In this document: positions 1 to 8,697 of the stretch, in pieces
Position numbering within the stretch: position 1 is the first letter of the stretch
How the letters are laid out: the number at the start of each line of letters is the position of its first letter
Assembly (NCBI GenBank): GCA_017548565.1
Contig: JAFYZU010000013.1
Coordinates: 1 to 64,000, forward strand
Source of the DNA: Treponema sp.
Lineage (GTDB): Bacteria > Spirochaetota > Spirochaetia > Treponematales > Treponemataceae
Direction of reading: 5' to 3'
Length of the DNA: 64,000 nt
Position numbers and translations under genes: made by a program
Notes under the pieces: model-generated
What the model saw: only the letters and a program-made list of their open reading frames with translations
What the model was told of the DNA's origin: nothing
Database searches by the model: none

Positions 1-48
1 TCTTTTTTTTTGAAAAAAAAATTAAATTTTTTTTATTTATTTAATCTC

Positions 49-77
49 TTGAATAATTAAGATTCTTTTTCTATCAT
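49..77 (+). promoter_or_regulatory. sigma-70 type promoter for recO-recJ
   Basis: TTGAAT at 49-54 and TATCAT at 72-77 are separated by 17 bases. Transcription would begin near base 84, which rules out the ATG at 83 as the recO start and supports the TTG at 98. Confidence 0.6.
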
Positions 78-97
78 AGTTAATGGGAGGAATTCTT

Positions 98-883
98 TTG
101 CAAAGAAGCTATTGCACATCTGCTCTTATAGTATCAATCAAAGAACAGTCTGAAAATAACTGCACCGTTACTCTCCTTACAGAAGATTCCGGAATCATTT
201 ATGTAACTTTATACGGTGGGCATAAAAGCAGGCTCCGTTCTTTAGTTAATCAATGGAACAGCGGAAAAATATGGCTTTATACAAATCCGGAAAAAAATCA
301 GACAAAAATAAATGATTTTGAAGTTCTAAGCTATCACTCCTCGTTTGCACAGAATCTATTTAAATTATATGCCGCAAATCTCGTAAGTGAAATTGCAATA
401 AAAACAAAATGCGCTGGCAGTGTTCAAAAATGCTTTAAGCTGATTACAGGGTTTCTGGACGGTATGGAGCTTTGTGATGAAGAACAATCCCGCGTAGGTC
501 TTATCCGTTTTTTATGGAGATATATTGAGCTCATGGGAGTGATTCCCGATGCATCGTGCTGCAGTGAATGCGGAAAATCATTTATTTCTGAACAGTTTAC
601 AGCACCGGGAATTTCATACTATAATAATTTTACAAACAGTTTTATCTGTTCAGATTGTTATAAAAATCTTAATACTGAAACCACAAAAATCAATTTTTTC
701 AATATTAAACGTGAAGGATTAATTTATCTTTCGGCAATCACGGTTTTACAGCCATCGGAAGTACGTAAGCTTCAGATTGACAAACAGGCGTATGATCAGA
801 TAAAACAGATAATCTTTATTCTTCTTGAAAAAAACATTGAATCTAAACTGAACTCCATAGAAACCGGGGTGGGAATTTTATAA
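98..883 (+). CDS. recO: DNA repair protein RecO
   Basis: RecO mediates RecA loading in the RecF recombinational repair pathway, working with RecR on SSB-coated DNA. The product has about 261 residues, normal for the family, with an N-terminal OB-like part and a zinc-binding pair of CxxC motifs (about C155/C158 and C184/C187). I chose the TTG at 98 because GGGAGG (85-90) sits 7 bases upstream and the promoter -10 at 72-77 would start transcription after the ATG at 83. recJ follows after 15 bases, so the two repair genes probably form one operon. Confidence 0.9.
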   Translation: MQRSYCTSALIVSIKEQSENNCTVTLLTEDSGIIYVTLYGGHKSRLRSLVNQWNSGKIWLYTNPEKNQTKINDFEVLSYHSSFAQNLFKLYAANLVSEIAIKTKCAGSVQKCFKLITGFLDGMELCDEEQSRVGLIRFLWRYIELMGVIPDASCCSECGKSFISEQFTAPGISYYNNFTNSFICSDCYKNLNTETTKINFFNIKREGLIYLSAITVLQPSEVRKLQIDKQAYDQIKQIIFILLEKNIESKLNSIETGVGIL

Positions 884-898
884 AAAAAGGAAACAGAA

Positions 899-3076
899 TT
901 GGAAAACTGGAATAAACAGAAATTAAACAGTGCAGATATTATAAATCTCAGCGAAAAATATAACTTTACAAAAAAGTTTCAGAATAATCAGACTTTAAGC
1001 AGGATTTTTTCTTCAATACTTCTACGTAAAAATATAACAGAAGGAAAAGACATCCTTTATTATATAGAAGAAGACCTTCGATTTCAGCATAATCCGTTTT
1101 TAATCTACGGTATGGAAGATGCAGTTGAGAGAATATTAAACGCACAGGAAGAAAAGGAAAACGTACTTATTTTCGGTGACAGTGATGTTGACGGAATCTC
1201 AAGTACTGCAATTCTTTATAATCAGCTTAAAAGAATGAACATAAACGTTCAATGGCGGCTTCCTTGTGCTGAAGATGAAGAAGAATGCTTCGGCCTTTCA
1301 AAAAAAGCAGTCGAATACTGTTACAGCAATGACATTTCACTTATAATAACCGTTGACTGCGGAATTTCGAACATTGAAGCTACTGCATTTGCAAATCAGC
1401 TCGGAATTGATGTAATCATAACAGATCATCATAATCCACAGGAAACTTTACCTGATGCAATTGCAGTTATAAATCCAAAACATCCTCAATCGCTTTATCC
1501 TTATCATCTTATCTGCGGTGCTGCTGTTTCCTACAAGCTTGTAAGCGCGCTTCGTTTTGCACAGACGGATTTTTATAATGCAGAAATTTGTTTTTTAAAT
1601 GTAAATGAGAATAAAGAAGAAAACTGTTATGAAATCAATTGTGCAAAAATCAAGAATCTTGTAAAAATCAGGGAATTGAATGAAAAAATTTATCCTTCGA
1701 AAACCTCAATTTATGATTTAAAAACAATCAGTTTCATTCAGAATCAGATTATATATGTCTGGGATGCACAGAAAACAAAAAAAATTCTAAGTGAACTTTT
1801 CGGAAACGGTATAGATTTTAATTTCATTGATTTTTCAAAGGAAGCAGTAATAATTCACCCTTCGTTAAACTCTAAAACGATAGAGGAACTTTCAGAACTT
1901 TCGCTTATAGCAAAATATATTCCTGAAGAAAAAACAATAATCAATTCTCTGGTAAATCTTTATACGACCTACTGTAAAAAAATCATAGAACAAAAGCATA
2001 AAAATCACATACTCCTGGAAAAAGAAGACCTTCAGCTTGTTGCACTTGCCTCTATGGCCGATATTATGCCGATGAAAAATGAAAACAGGATTTTTGTAAA
2101 AAACGGAATCAAGGCTATCAAGGAAAATCCGTGTAATGGATTAAAAGAACTTCTTGCAAAGCTTCAGTTAGATCCGCAGACTTTAACTTCGACAGATTTA
2201 TCGTGGACAGTCATTCCTTGTCTGAATGCAGCAGGAAGATTAAAACAGCCTGATATAGCATTAAACCTGCTTCTTGAAGAAAATCCTTTTGAACGTCAGA
2301 AAATTGCAGAAAAAGTGTATGATTTGAACGAAGAACGAAAGGCGCTTGTTTCTAACAGTGTTTTCAAAATCCATGATGATGCCTTAAAGAGTCTTGAGAA
2401 AAATCAAAATAAAATCTGTGTAGTTTCAAGTAAGGAAATACCGGCCGGACTTACCGGACTAATTGCCAACCGCCTCATGACAGATTTTCAGGTTCCGTCT
2501 ATTGCTGTTTCTGAAGAAGATTCAGATGAAAAAAAATTCAGAGGTTCTATAAGGATTAAAAAGGGTCTTATTGCCACTGAATTCTTAAGTAAATTCGGAA
2601 ATGATTTTTTCAGTGATGTCGGAGGACATGATCTTGCAGCAGGCTTCAGTTTTGAAAGCAGTAAGATTGATTTGTTCTATAAACACATTGAACGTCTTTC
2701 AGGCGAAATTACTCCTCCTGATCAGCATGAACAGAAAAAAATTGATGCAGAAATTCCGCCTGAATACCTGAATCCCGAAATTTTTAAAATAATTGATATT
2801 TTTGAACCATACGGTCATGAAAATCCGGAGTTATTTTTCTGCTCAAACAATCTCATATTGAACGATAAATGTCTTGTCGGAAAAAAAGAACCTTTTCATC
2901 TTAAGCTTACCTTTACATGCGGAAACTGTAAATTTCCTGCAATGTACTGGAAGCATGGAGATGATATTAATAAATTTCAGATAAATTCACCATATAATGT
3001 AATTTTTACTTTAAACCGAAATTATTTTAAAGGAAATATTATTCCACAGATGATAATTCAGGATATAGAAGGATGA
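899..3076 (+). CDS. recJ: single-stranded-DNA-specific exonuclease RecJ
   Basis: RecJ is a 5'-to-3' single-strand DNA exonuclease that acts with RecO/RecF in gap and mismatch repair. The 725-residue product carries the DHH phosphoesterase signature: G-D-S-D-V-D-G at 93-99 and D-H-H at 176-178. Further conserved pieces are the SMADIMP segment, the NAAGRL segment and the GGHDLAAG loop of the DHHA1 domain. It starts with TTG, preceded by AAAGGA. Its TGA stop overlaps the next ATG (ATGA), so translation of the downstream peptidase gene is probably coupled. The length is closer to Gram-positive RecJ than to the 577-residue E. coli enzyme. Confidence 0.92.
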   Translation: MENWNKQKLNSADIINLSEKYNFTKKFQNNQTLSRIFSSILLRKNITEGKDILYYIEEDLRFQHNPFLIYGMEDAVERILNAQEEKENVLIFGDSDVDGISSTAILYNQLKRMNINVQWRLPCAEDEEECFGLSKKAVEYCYSNDISLIITVDCGISNIEATAFANQLGIDVIITDHHNPQETLPDAIAVINPKHPQSLYPYHLICGAAVSYKLVSALRFAQTDFYNAEICFLNVNENKEENCYEINCAKIKNLVKIRELNEKIYPSKTSIYDLKTISFIQNQIIYVWDAQKTKKILSELFGNGIDFNFIDFSKEAVIIHPSLNSKTIEELSELSLIAKYIPEEKTIINSLVNLYTTYCKKIIEQKHKNHILLEKEDLQLVALASMADIMPMKNENRIFVKNGIKAIKENPCNGLKELLAKLQLDPQTLTSTDLSWTVIPCLNAAGRLKQPDIALNLLLEENPFERQKIAEKVYDLNEERKALVSNSVFKIHDDALKSLEKNQNKICVVSSKEIPAGLTGLIANRLMTDFQVPSIAVSEEDSDEKKFRGSIRIKKGLIATEFLSKFGNDFFSDVGGHDLAAGFSFESSKIDLFYKHIERLSGEITPPDQHEQKKIDAEIPPEYLNPEIFKIIDIFEPYGHENPELFFCSNNLILNDKCLVGKKEPFHLKLTFTCGNCKFPAMYWKHGDDINKFQINSPYNVIFTLNRNYFKGNIIPQMIIQDIEG

Positions 3077-4083
3077 ATGCAATGCAAAAAAACATATTGA
3101 TTATTACTGCTTTAATTTTATTTTTTACAGCCAATCTTTGTGCAGAACAGCAGACCGCAAAGTATATCGAAGAGGATTGTGAGGTAAACATTATTTTCAA
3201 TGATGCCTTTACTCCGGGAAATCCTAATTTTGTAAGGATGAGAATAGAGACTCCGAAAAATATCAAAGGTTCACAGGAATTCAACAAAAGTGCTGTTTTA
3301 CGACTTATATTGAATGATAAATCGGTTGAAAAATGCAGCTTTTATAAACCGCTTAAATCAATTCCATATAAAAACAAAAAATATCAGGCAACAGAATTAA
3401 TGGCGGCAACGGCAGGCTCTCCATGGTATGGAAAAGGAAATTACTCGCTTAAAATCACTTTTACATTTGCAGAAAACCAGGAACGCGAAATCATCCTTCC
3501 ATTAACCTACACACCACGTAAATGGAACGAAGAAATCCTTTATTTAGACGAAGTTAATACTGCAATCAAGACCGATAACAGCAAACAGCGTCAGCAGCAG
3601 ATTGAAAAACTAAATGAAATACTTTATACACAGAATACAGAAGATGTTTTTTCCTGCGAAAAATATATATGCCCCACAACTTCTTCACGATATACGGCAT
3701 GGTTCGGAGACCGCCGCACTTACAAATATTCAAACGGAAAATCTTCAACAAGCCTTCATTATGGAAATGATTACGGAATACCAGAGGGTTCTATTGTCCG
3801 TGCCTGTGCAAAAGGAAAGGTTGTGCTTGCAGAATGGAGGAATTCAACCGGCTGGTCAATCGTTATCGAACACCTTCCTGGTTTATATAGTCTTTATTAT
3901 CATCTGTCTGAAATGAAGGTAAAGGAAGGCGATATGGTAAATCAGAACCAGGAAATTGCACTTTCCGGAAAAACAGGTCTTGCTACAGGTCCTCATCTGC
4001 ACTGGGAAATGCGTCTGAACGGTAATGCAGTAATGCCGGAATTCTTCTTTGAAAATTACTCTTTTGAAGATATAGAATACTAA
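3073..4083 (+). CDS. secreted M23-family peptidase (LytM domain)
   Basis: This is a probable periplasmic peptidoglycan endopeptidase or an activator of one. A signal peptide covers about residues 1-24 (hydrophobic stretch ending in LCA). A middle beta-rich region is followed by a LytM/M23 domain at about 205-325. The zinc ligand pattern is complete: HxxxD at 229-233, a histidine at 277 and HLH at 308-310, so it is predicted active rather than a degenerate EnvC-type domain. It overlaps recJ by ATGA. A second in-frame ATG at 3082 is equally possible as the start. Its stop overlaps the convergent ligA stop by 4 bases. Confidence 0.85.
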   Translation: MNAMQKNILIITALILFFTANLCAEQQTAKYIEEDCEVNIIFNDAFTPGNPNFVRMRIETPKNIKGSQEFNKSAVLRLILNDKSVEKCSFYKPLKSIPYKNKKYQATELMAATAGSPWYGKGNYSLKITFTFAENQEREIILPLTYTPRKWNEEILYLDEVNTAIKTDNSKQRQQQIEKLNEILYTQNTEDVFSCEKYICPTTSSRYTAWFGDRRTYKYSNGKSSTSLHYGNDYGIPEGSIVRACAKGKVVLAEWRNSTGWSIVIEHLPGLYSLYYHLSEMKVKEGDMVNQNQEIALSGKTGLATGPHLHWEMRLNGNAVMPEFFFENYSFEDIEY

Positions 4084-6029
4084 TTGTTTTCTGAAAGCAA
4101 TCCGAGAAATTCATCCTCTGTTATGACCTTAATTCCGAATTGTTTTGCTTTCTGATTTTTTGATGAACCGCTGGAAGTATCGTTCGTAACAAGATAACTA
4201 AGGTCTTTTGTAACCGAAGATTTTGTCGTTCCGCCGTTTTTCTTTACAAGCTGTTCGGCATCTGCACGTTTCATTGTATTAAGCTCGCCGGTAAAACAGA
4301 ACGATTTACCCGATAAAATACCGTTTCCTTCACTTTCAAGAATGATAGTTCCGTTTTCTACAAGCGTCTTCATTTCCTCTGCATTTTCTTTCAAGCCGTC
4401 AACAATTGTCTGTGCCATTATTTCTGCAAATCCGTAAACCGATGCAATCCTGTCTACATCTGCATTCAGTAAAGCATCTAAAGAATTAAGACCTGCTGCA
4501 ACAAGCTTTTCTGCTGAAGTTTCACCTATACCTTCAATATCAAATGCACCTATAAACTGAGCAAGCCTCAAATTCCTGTGCGAATGGATTGAATTATATA
4601 CTTTTTCTGCACCAAGTGATTTTTTATCCTGGCCTATGCTTTCTTCATTCAGAAAATATGGGACAAGATCTTCAACGGTAAGCTTATAGAAATCAGAAAC
4701 GCACTGTACTTTCTTAGTATTAAAAAGCTGGGTAATCAGAGTTTCACCAAGATCACGAATATCGACAACCTGCTGATATTTCAACAGCTGATGAAGGACT
4801 CTTTTTGAACAGTTTTTATTCGGACAATAAAGCCTGCTTCCGTTATCTACAAGAGGTGTATGACATGTTTCACAGATTTTTGGAAACTCTACTGGAGCAG
4901 TCTGAATGTCCTGTTCATATACCACGCGTTCAATTTTAGGAATAATTTCACCGCGCTTTACAACTACAACATGACTTCCAATCTGAACATTAAGTGCACG
5001 CATTGTATCAGGATTTGCAAGACTTGCCCTTGAAACCTTTGTCCCGTTTAATTCTACTTCGTCAAAAACTGCTACGGGTGTATAAGTTCCGCCTGAAATG
5101 CTCCATTCAACCTGCCTTAAAACAGAAACTGCTTCTTCAAGACTGAATTTAAATGCAATCTGCCGGTCAGGACGTGCGCGGAAAGCATCATCAAGATTTA
5201 TATTCCGTTCTTTTATTACAAGACCGTCTATATCATATTCAATGGAAGTTTTTCTTTCTTCCATGATTTTTGCACGGTAATCAATTACTTCTTCCGGTGA
5301 CCTGCATATTTCAAGACGCACGGTATTAAAACCGCATTTTTTAAGCCATTTGATTTTTTCTTCTTCATCCTTAAAGAAGACTGTCCCCGTTGTATCAAGC
5401 GCATCATAAGTAATAAGGGAAAGATATTCACTGCCCTCTCCATCCTTTCGTTTCATTATTCCATTGGCCGCATTCCTGCAGTTTGCCTTATCCGAAAAAT
5501 GATTCTTATGAACGGCATGGGTCATTATTACTTCACCACGAATGCCTCCCGTAAAATCAACAGTTTCTCCGTCAACACAGATTACCGCTTTTACACCATC
5601 CATCTTACGTGCATTGTTAGTTATATCATCACCAATAGTTCCGTCGCCTCTGGTAACAGCTCGTTTTAATTCACCTTTTTCATATTGAAGTTCAAGAGAA
5701 GCACCATCAAGTTTATATTCAACGAGATATTCATCATACTTATGCTTTTGAGCCCATGAAAGGAACTGTTCTGGATTTGCCGCTTTTTCCTGACTTCCCA
5801 TCGGCATAACATGCTGAACCTTTTCATACAACGAGGTATCTGCACCAACTTTCTTAAGGATTTTATTTTCAGGATCAAGAACTTTTAATTCATCCCAAAG
5901 CTTATCGAATTCTGCATCAGATATTTCTGCTTCACCATCGTAATAGCTTTTCTGATATTTAGTAATTAAGGCTTCAAGTTCCTTTATCCTGTTTTTATGA
6001 GTTAAAGCTTCAACATCGAATAAATCCAT
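4080..6029 (-). CDS. ligA: NAD-dependent DNA ligase LigA
   Basis: LigA seals nicks during replication and repair using NAD+. The product is 649 residues, near the usual 670. The adenylation site is K106 in the KLDG motif. An OB domain follows, then a four-cysteine zinc finger (CETC...CPNKNC), helix-hairpin-helix repeats around the GIGE motif, and a C-terminal BRCT domain starting near GKSFCFTGEL. It is the last gene of a minus-strand run headed by the gene at 7428-8594, lying 12 bases after trmB. Confidence 0.96.
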   Translation of the reverse strand: MDLFDVEALTHKNRIKELEALITKYQKSYYDGEAEISDAEFDKLWDELKVLDPENKILKKVGADTSLYEKVQHVMPMGSQEKAANPEQFLSWAQKHKYDEYLVEYKLDGASLELQYEKGELKRAVTRGDGTIGDDITNNARKMDGVKAVICVDGETVDFTGGIRGEVIMTHAVHKNHFSDKANCRNAANGIMKRKDGEGSEYLSLITYDALDTTGTVFFKDEEEKIKWLKKCGFNTVRLEICRSPEEVIDYRAKIMEERKTSIEYDIDGLVIKERNINLDDAFRARPDRQIAFKFSLEEAVSVLRQVEWSISGGTYTPVAVFDEVELNGTKVSRASLANPDTMRALNVQIGSHVVVVKRGEIIPKIERVVYEQDIQTAPVEFPKICETCHTPLVDNGSRLYCPNKNCSKRVLHQLLKYQQVVDIRDLGETLITQLFNTKKVQCVSDFYKLTVEDLVPYFLNEESIGQDKKSLGAEKVYNSIHSHRNLRLAQFIGAFDIEGIGETSAEKLVAAGLNSLDALLNADVDRIASVYGFAEIMAQTIVDGLKENAEEMKTLVENGTIILESEGNGILSGKSFCFTGELNTMKRADAEQLVKKNGGTTKSSVTKDLSYLVTNDTSSGSSKNQKAKQFGIKVITEDEFLGLLSENN

Positions 6030-6041
6030 AAAAAAATCCTT

Positions 6042-6770
6042 TTATTTTTTTTCAAAAAGAAGTTCTGTTATCTGACGGTCAGCGTCCATTCCTTTTTTTT
6101 CAAATTTTGTTTGAGTACGCCATTTTTGTGCAGGGGCAAATTTTTCGTATTTATTTTTCAGACCTTTCGTTAAAGTCAATTCTTCGAGTGCAAATTCAGC
6201 ATAATCGGTTATATCAGTAACAAAATAAAGATATCCTTCAGGAGCAAGTTTCTGTGCCATTAAATTAGTGCGGGGGCGTTGAATCATCCTTCGTTTATGA
6301 TGTCGTTTTTTAGGCCATGGATCAGGAAAAAAAATATGAAATCCATTAATGCTGTTATCACCAATCATGTTTTCAAGAACCTCAAGGGCATCATGTTCGA
6401 TAATATAAAGATTTTTTAATTCTAGTTTTTTTATCTGTCCTAAGAGCTTGCCGACTCCCGGTTTATGAACTTCAATTCCAAGATAATTTATATCGGGATT
6501 CTGTCTTGCAATTTCTGCAGTTGCATCACCCATTCCGAATCCAATTTCTACAATAATCGGATTTGTATTTCCAAAAACATCTACAAAATTTAATTTTTTA
6601 TTTTCATAAGGAATGCACCACGACGGAGAAAGCTCATTGTACGAGCGTTCCTGAGCCGATGTCATTCTGCCGATTCTTAATACATAAGTCTTTACTTCCC
6701 GCTTAATCTGGGACGAAGGTTCAAGCGGTTCACTGTCACCCTGCTTTTCTGTTTTTTTCTGTTCGTTCAT
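6042..6770 (-). CDS. trmB: tRNA (guanine-N7-)-methyltransferase TrmB
   Basis: TrmB makes m7G46 in the variable loop of tRNA using S-adenosylmethionine. The SAM-binding loop ([10 protein letters not shown]) and the signature [14 protein letters not shown] are both present. The start at 6770 has AAGGAAG immediately upstream. A longer reading to 6833 would overlap the preceding gene by 55 bases and adds residues unlike the family. The product is about 242 residues. The first 40 or so are charged and low in complexity before the conserved core begins. Confidence 0.93.
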   Translation of the reverse strand: MNEQKKTEKQGDSEPLEPSSQIKREVKTYVLRIGRMTSAQERSYNELSPSWCIPYENKKLNFVDVFGNTNPIIVEIGFGMGDATAEIARQNPDINYLGIEVHKPGVGKLLGQIKKLELKNLYIIEHDALEVLENMIGDNSINGFHIFFPDPWPKKRHHKRRMIQRPRTNLMAQKLAPEGYLYFVTDITDYAEFALEELTLTKGLKNKYEKFAPAQKWRTQTKFEKKGMDADRQITELLFEKK

Positions 6771-6778
6771 ATACTTCC

Positions 6779-7423
6779 TTATTGTATGATATATTCCACC
6801 GGGAACAGACAGACTGCATTTTTCGCAATCCACACTGACCGGTATGAAAAGGCATTGTTGTAATGCTCATAAATTTCTGATCTTGAATCGAGCTCTTCAG
6901 ACCTGTTTCCAAAATATAATATGCGGTTATCTTCGGTATAAATACAGATATTTTCTTCCGCCTGGATTTTCTTAAGCTTCTGCTGCATCTGAGTTAAACG
7001 AAGGTTATAAAGCTCAGTGTCATAATCAACGGTAAAAAATGAATCATGTTCTTCCTGATTTTTATTTATAATTTTAAGTTCATAAAAACCGTTCGGAAAC
7101 TTAGTATTGTCTGCAGAAATAAGATTTGAATATCCTGTATAACTTCTTTCCTTTGTGCTGTATAAAAACGGTTCATCAATCTTCCATTCAAGATTTGATT
7201 CATTATTCTTTATGATGATTGAATCTATGCGTCGTATATCGTCAGTCGTTTCTATATAAACGGCACCTCTTGTTTCAGGAAAATCCTTTGAGTTTACATA
7301 ATCAAAAACGACATAAAAAAAAGAATTATCTATGCGGGTAGAAACCTGTGAACATGAACAAAAAATAACTGATAAAAAAATTAAAAGAGAAATTAAAATT
7401 TTGTTTTTCGCCACACTTTCCAT
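6779..7423 (-). CDS. hypothetical lipoprotein
   Basis: I do not recognise the family. The N-terminus has a basic stretch, a hydrophobic core and a lipobox-like end (SVIFC / FCSC, lipid-bearing Cys near 22-24), so it is probably exported and lipid-anchored. The remaining ~190 residues are polar, beta-rich in the first half and helical around 135-165. The start is uncertain: the ATG at 7423 has no good Shine-Dalgarno, whereas GGAAAG lies before an in-frame GTG four codons later. It lies 4 bases after the upstream gene and 8 bases before trmB, so it is co-transcribed with both. Confidence 0.6.
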   Translation of the reverse strand: MESVAKNKILISLLIFLSVIFCSCSQVSTRIDNSFFYVVFDYVNSKDFPETRGAVYIETTDDIRRIDSIIIKNNESNLEWKIDEPFLYSTKERSYTGYSNLISADNTKFPNGFYELKIINKNQEEHDSFFTVDYDTELYNLRLTQMQQKLKKIQAEENICIYTEDNRILYFGNRSEELDSRSEIYEHYNNAFSYRSVWIAKNAVCLFPVEYIIQ

Positions 7424-7427
7424 ATTT

Positions 7428-8594
7428 TTAGAAATTAAAGTTTAACGTAATAACCGTAAGATCACTTGCAGAGAATTGATTTACAAGTGATTCAAATTTT
7501 ACATTAACTTTTTTACAGGCATCATCAAGATAAGAAAGATAATAAAGACCTAAATCTGTTCCTTCCTGACCATCCGGTAATTCACGATAGAAGTCTATAA
7601 GTGTTTTCTTTGCAGTATTTGTAGATTTTGCATTATCGATATGCTCACGAACTTCCTGGAATTCATCATCCTTATTATAAAGTGTAATCGAAAGCCTTCC
7701 CTGTTTACCGATGGATGCAGAACCGCCGCCAAGCTTCCATGAAATGAATACAAGCTCATGCTTTCTCTGCAACTCTTTAACAATTCTTGCCCTTACTTCA
7801 GGATCAAAAATAAGAGAATCAATATCTTCTACACCGTTGTACATGTTTCTTGCTTCTTTACGGATATTTGTATTTTCGTTATTTAAAGCAAGCTCCATTA
7901 CCATTACCGAAATATATTCTGCTACCTTTGATTTTTCCATATATGAGCTCAAAAGATTTCTGATTGCTATGAACATTTCGTTTGCACCGTCTGATTTATG
8001 GAAAAGTGTGATAATATACCAGTTCATTAAACCAAGACGATTCATGAATTTTTCAGACATTAAAAGATATGTGTTTTTCTCTTCATCTGAATAATCCTTG
8101 TTCAGCATAATTGATTTCCATATAGGATCAAGAATATTCTTTCGTGTCTGCTGAATGATATTTTCCTTGCTCTGAAGCACTGTCCTGAGCTGACGTTCAC
8201 TCATCTTTGTTTTTTCATCAATAAGATGTGCAGGATACTGTCTGTTATGCTTACGGACACATTCACACTGAATCAGTGCATTATATACTTCACGGTCAAA
8301 CTGCTTGTAAAGGAGCGAATAAACGACGACCTTCGAAAGATCCATAACCTCCTGTCTTGAAGAAACAAATTCAGACATTGAAATTTCGATCTTCGAAATA
8401 TACTCGAGAAGTATCATGCTTTGAATTGATTGTGGAGAAAATTTATTTAAAGAAATACCGTATTCATCTACATTATCTGCGAGACGGAATCGTAAAAGCT
8501 TTTTATTATGACTGAGAAAATTTGAAGCACCGTCTTCAGTCAAAATTACTTTGAGTGGTAATTCAATTATAAATTTTTTGTCAGCAGAACCCAT
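7428..8594 (-). CDS. conserved hypothetical protein, possible histidine-kinase-like ATPase fold at the C-terminus
   Basis: This is a cytoplasmic protein of 388 residues without signal peptide or membrane segment. Function unknown. The second half has an order that loosely resembles a GHKL/HATPase domain: an N-box-like helix (MVMELALNNENTNIRKEA), a glycine-rich turn (KLGGGSAS), a G-box-like EGTDLGLYYLSYL and a closing beta strand ending the protein. The likeness is by eye only and key residues are not certain. It heads the operon with the lipoprotein, trmB and ligA. AAGGAAA precedes the ATG. Confidence 0.55.
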   Translation of the reverse strand: MGSADKKFIIELPLKVILTEDGASNFLSHNKKLLRFRLADNVDEYGISLNKFSPQSIQSMILLEYISKIEISMSEFVSSRQEVMDLSKVVVYSLLYKQFDREVYNALIQCECVRKHNRQYPAHLIDEKTKMSERQLRTVLQSKENIIQQTRKNILDPIWKSIMLNKDYSDEEKNTYLLMSEKFMNRLGLMNWYIITLFHKSDGANEMFIAIRNLLSSYMEKSKVAEYISVMVMELALNNENTNIRKEARNMYNGVEDIDSLIFDPEVRARIVKELQRKHELVFISWKLGGGSASIGKQGRLSITLYNKDDEFQEVREHIDNAKSTNTAKKTLIDFYRELPDGQEGTDLGLYYLSYLDDACKKVNVKFESLVNQFSASDLTVITLNFNF

Positions 8595-8611
8595 GTTTTC
8601 CTTCTTTTAAA

Positions 8612-8639
8612 ATTATTACATTTTTATATAAATTGTCAA
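8612..8639 (-). promoter_or_regulatory. sigma-70 type promoter for the minus-strand operon
   Basis: On the minus strand TTGACA (8634-8639) is followed after 16 bases by AATAAT (8612-8617), about 20 bases upstream of the start codon at 8594. Confidence 0.5.
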
Positions 8640-8697
8640 TATATATTATACACAAAGCCACTTGCATTGTAAACAATTAAATAATAAACTATATAAT

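Noticed and set aside
3039-3287. Minus-strand 82-codon frame across the recJ/M23 junction
   Set aside because: It is fully inside two well-supported genes and shows no motif or start signals.
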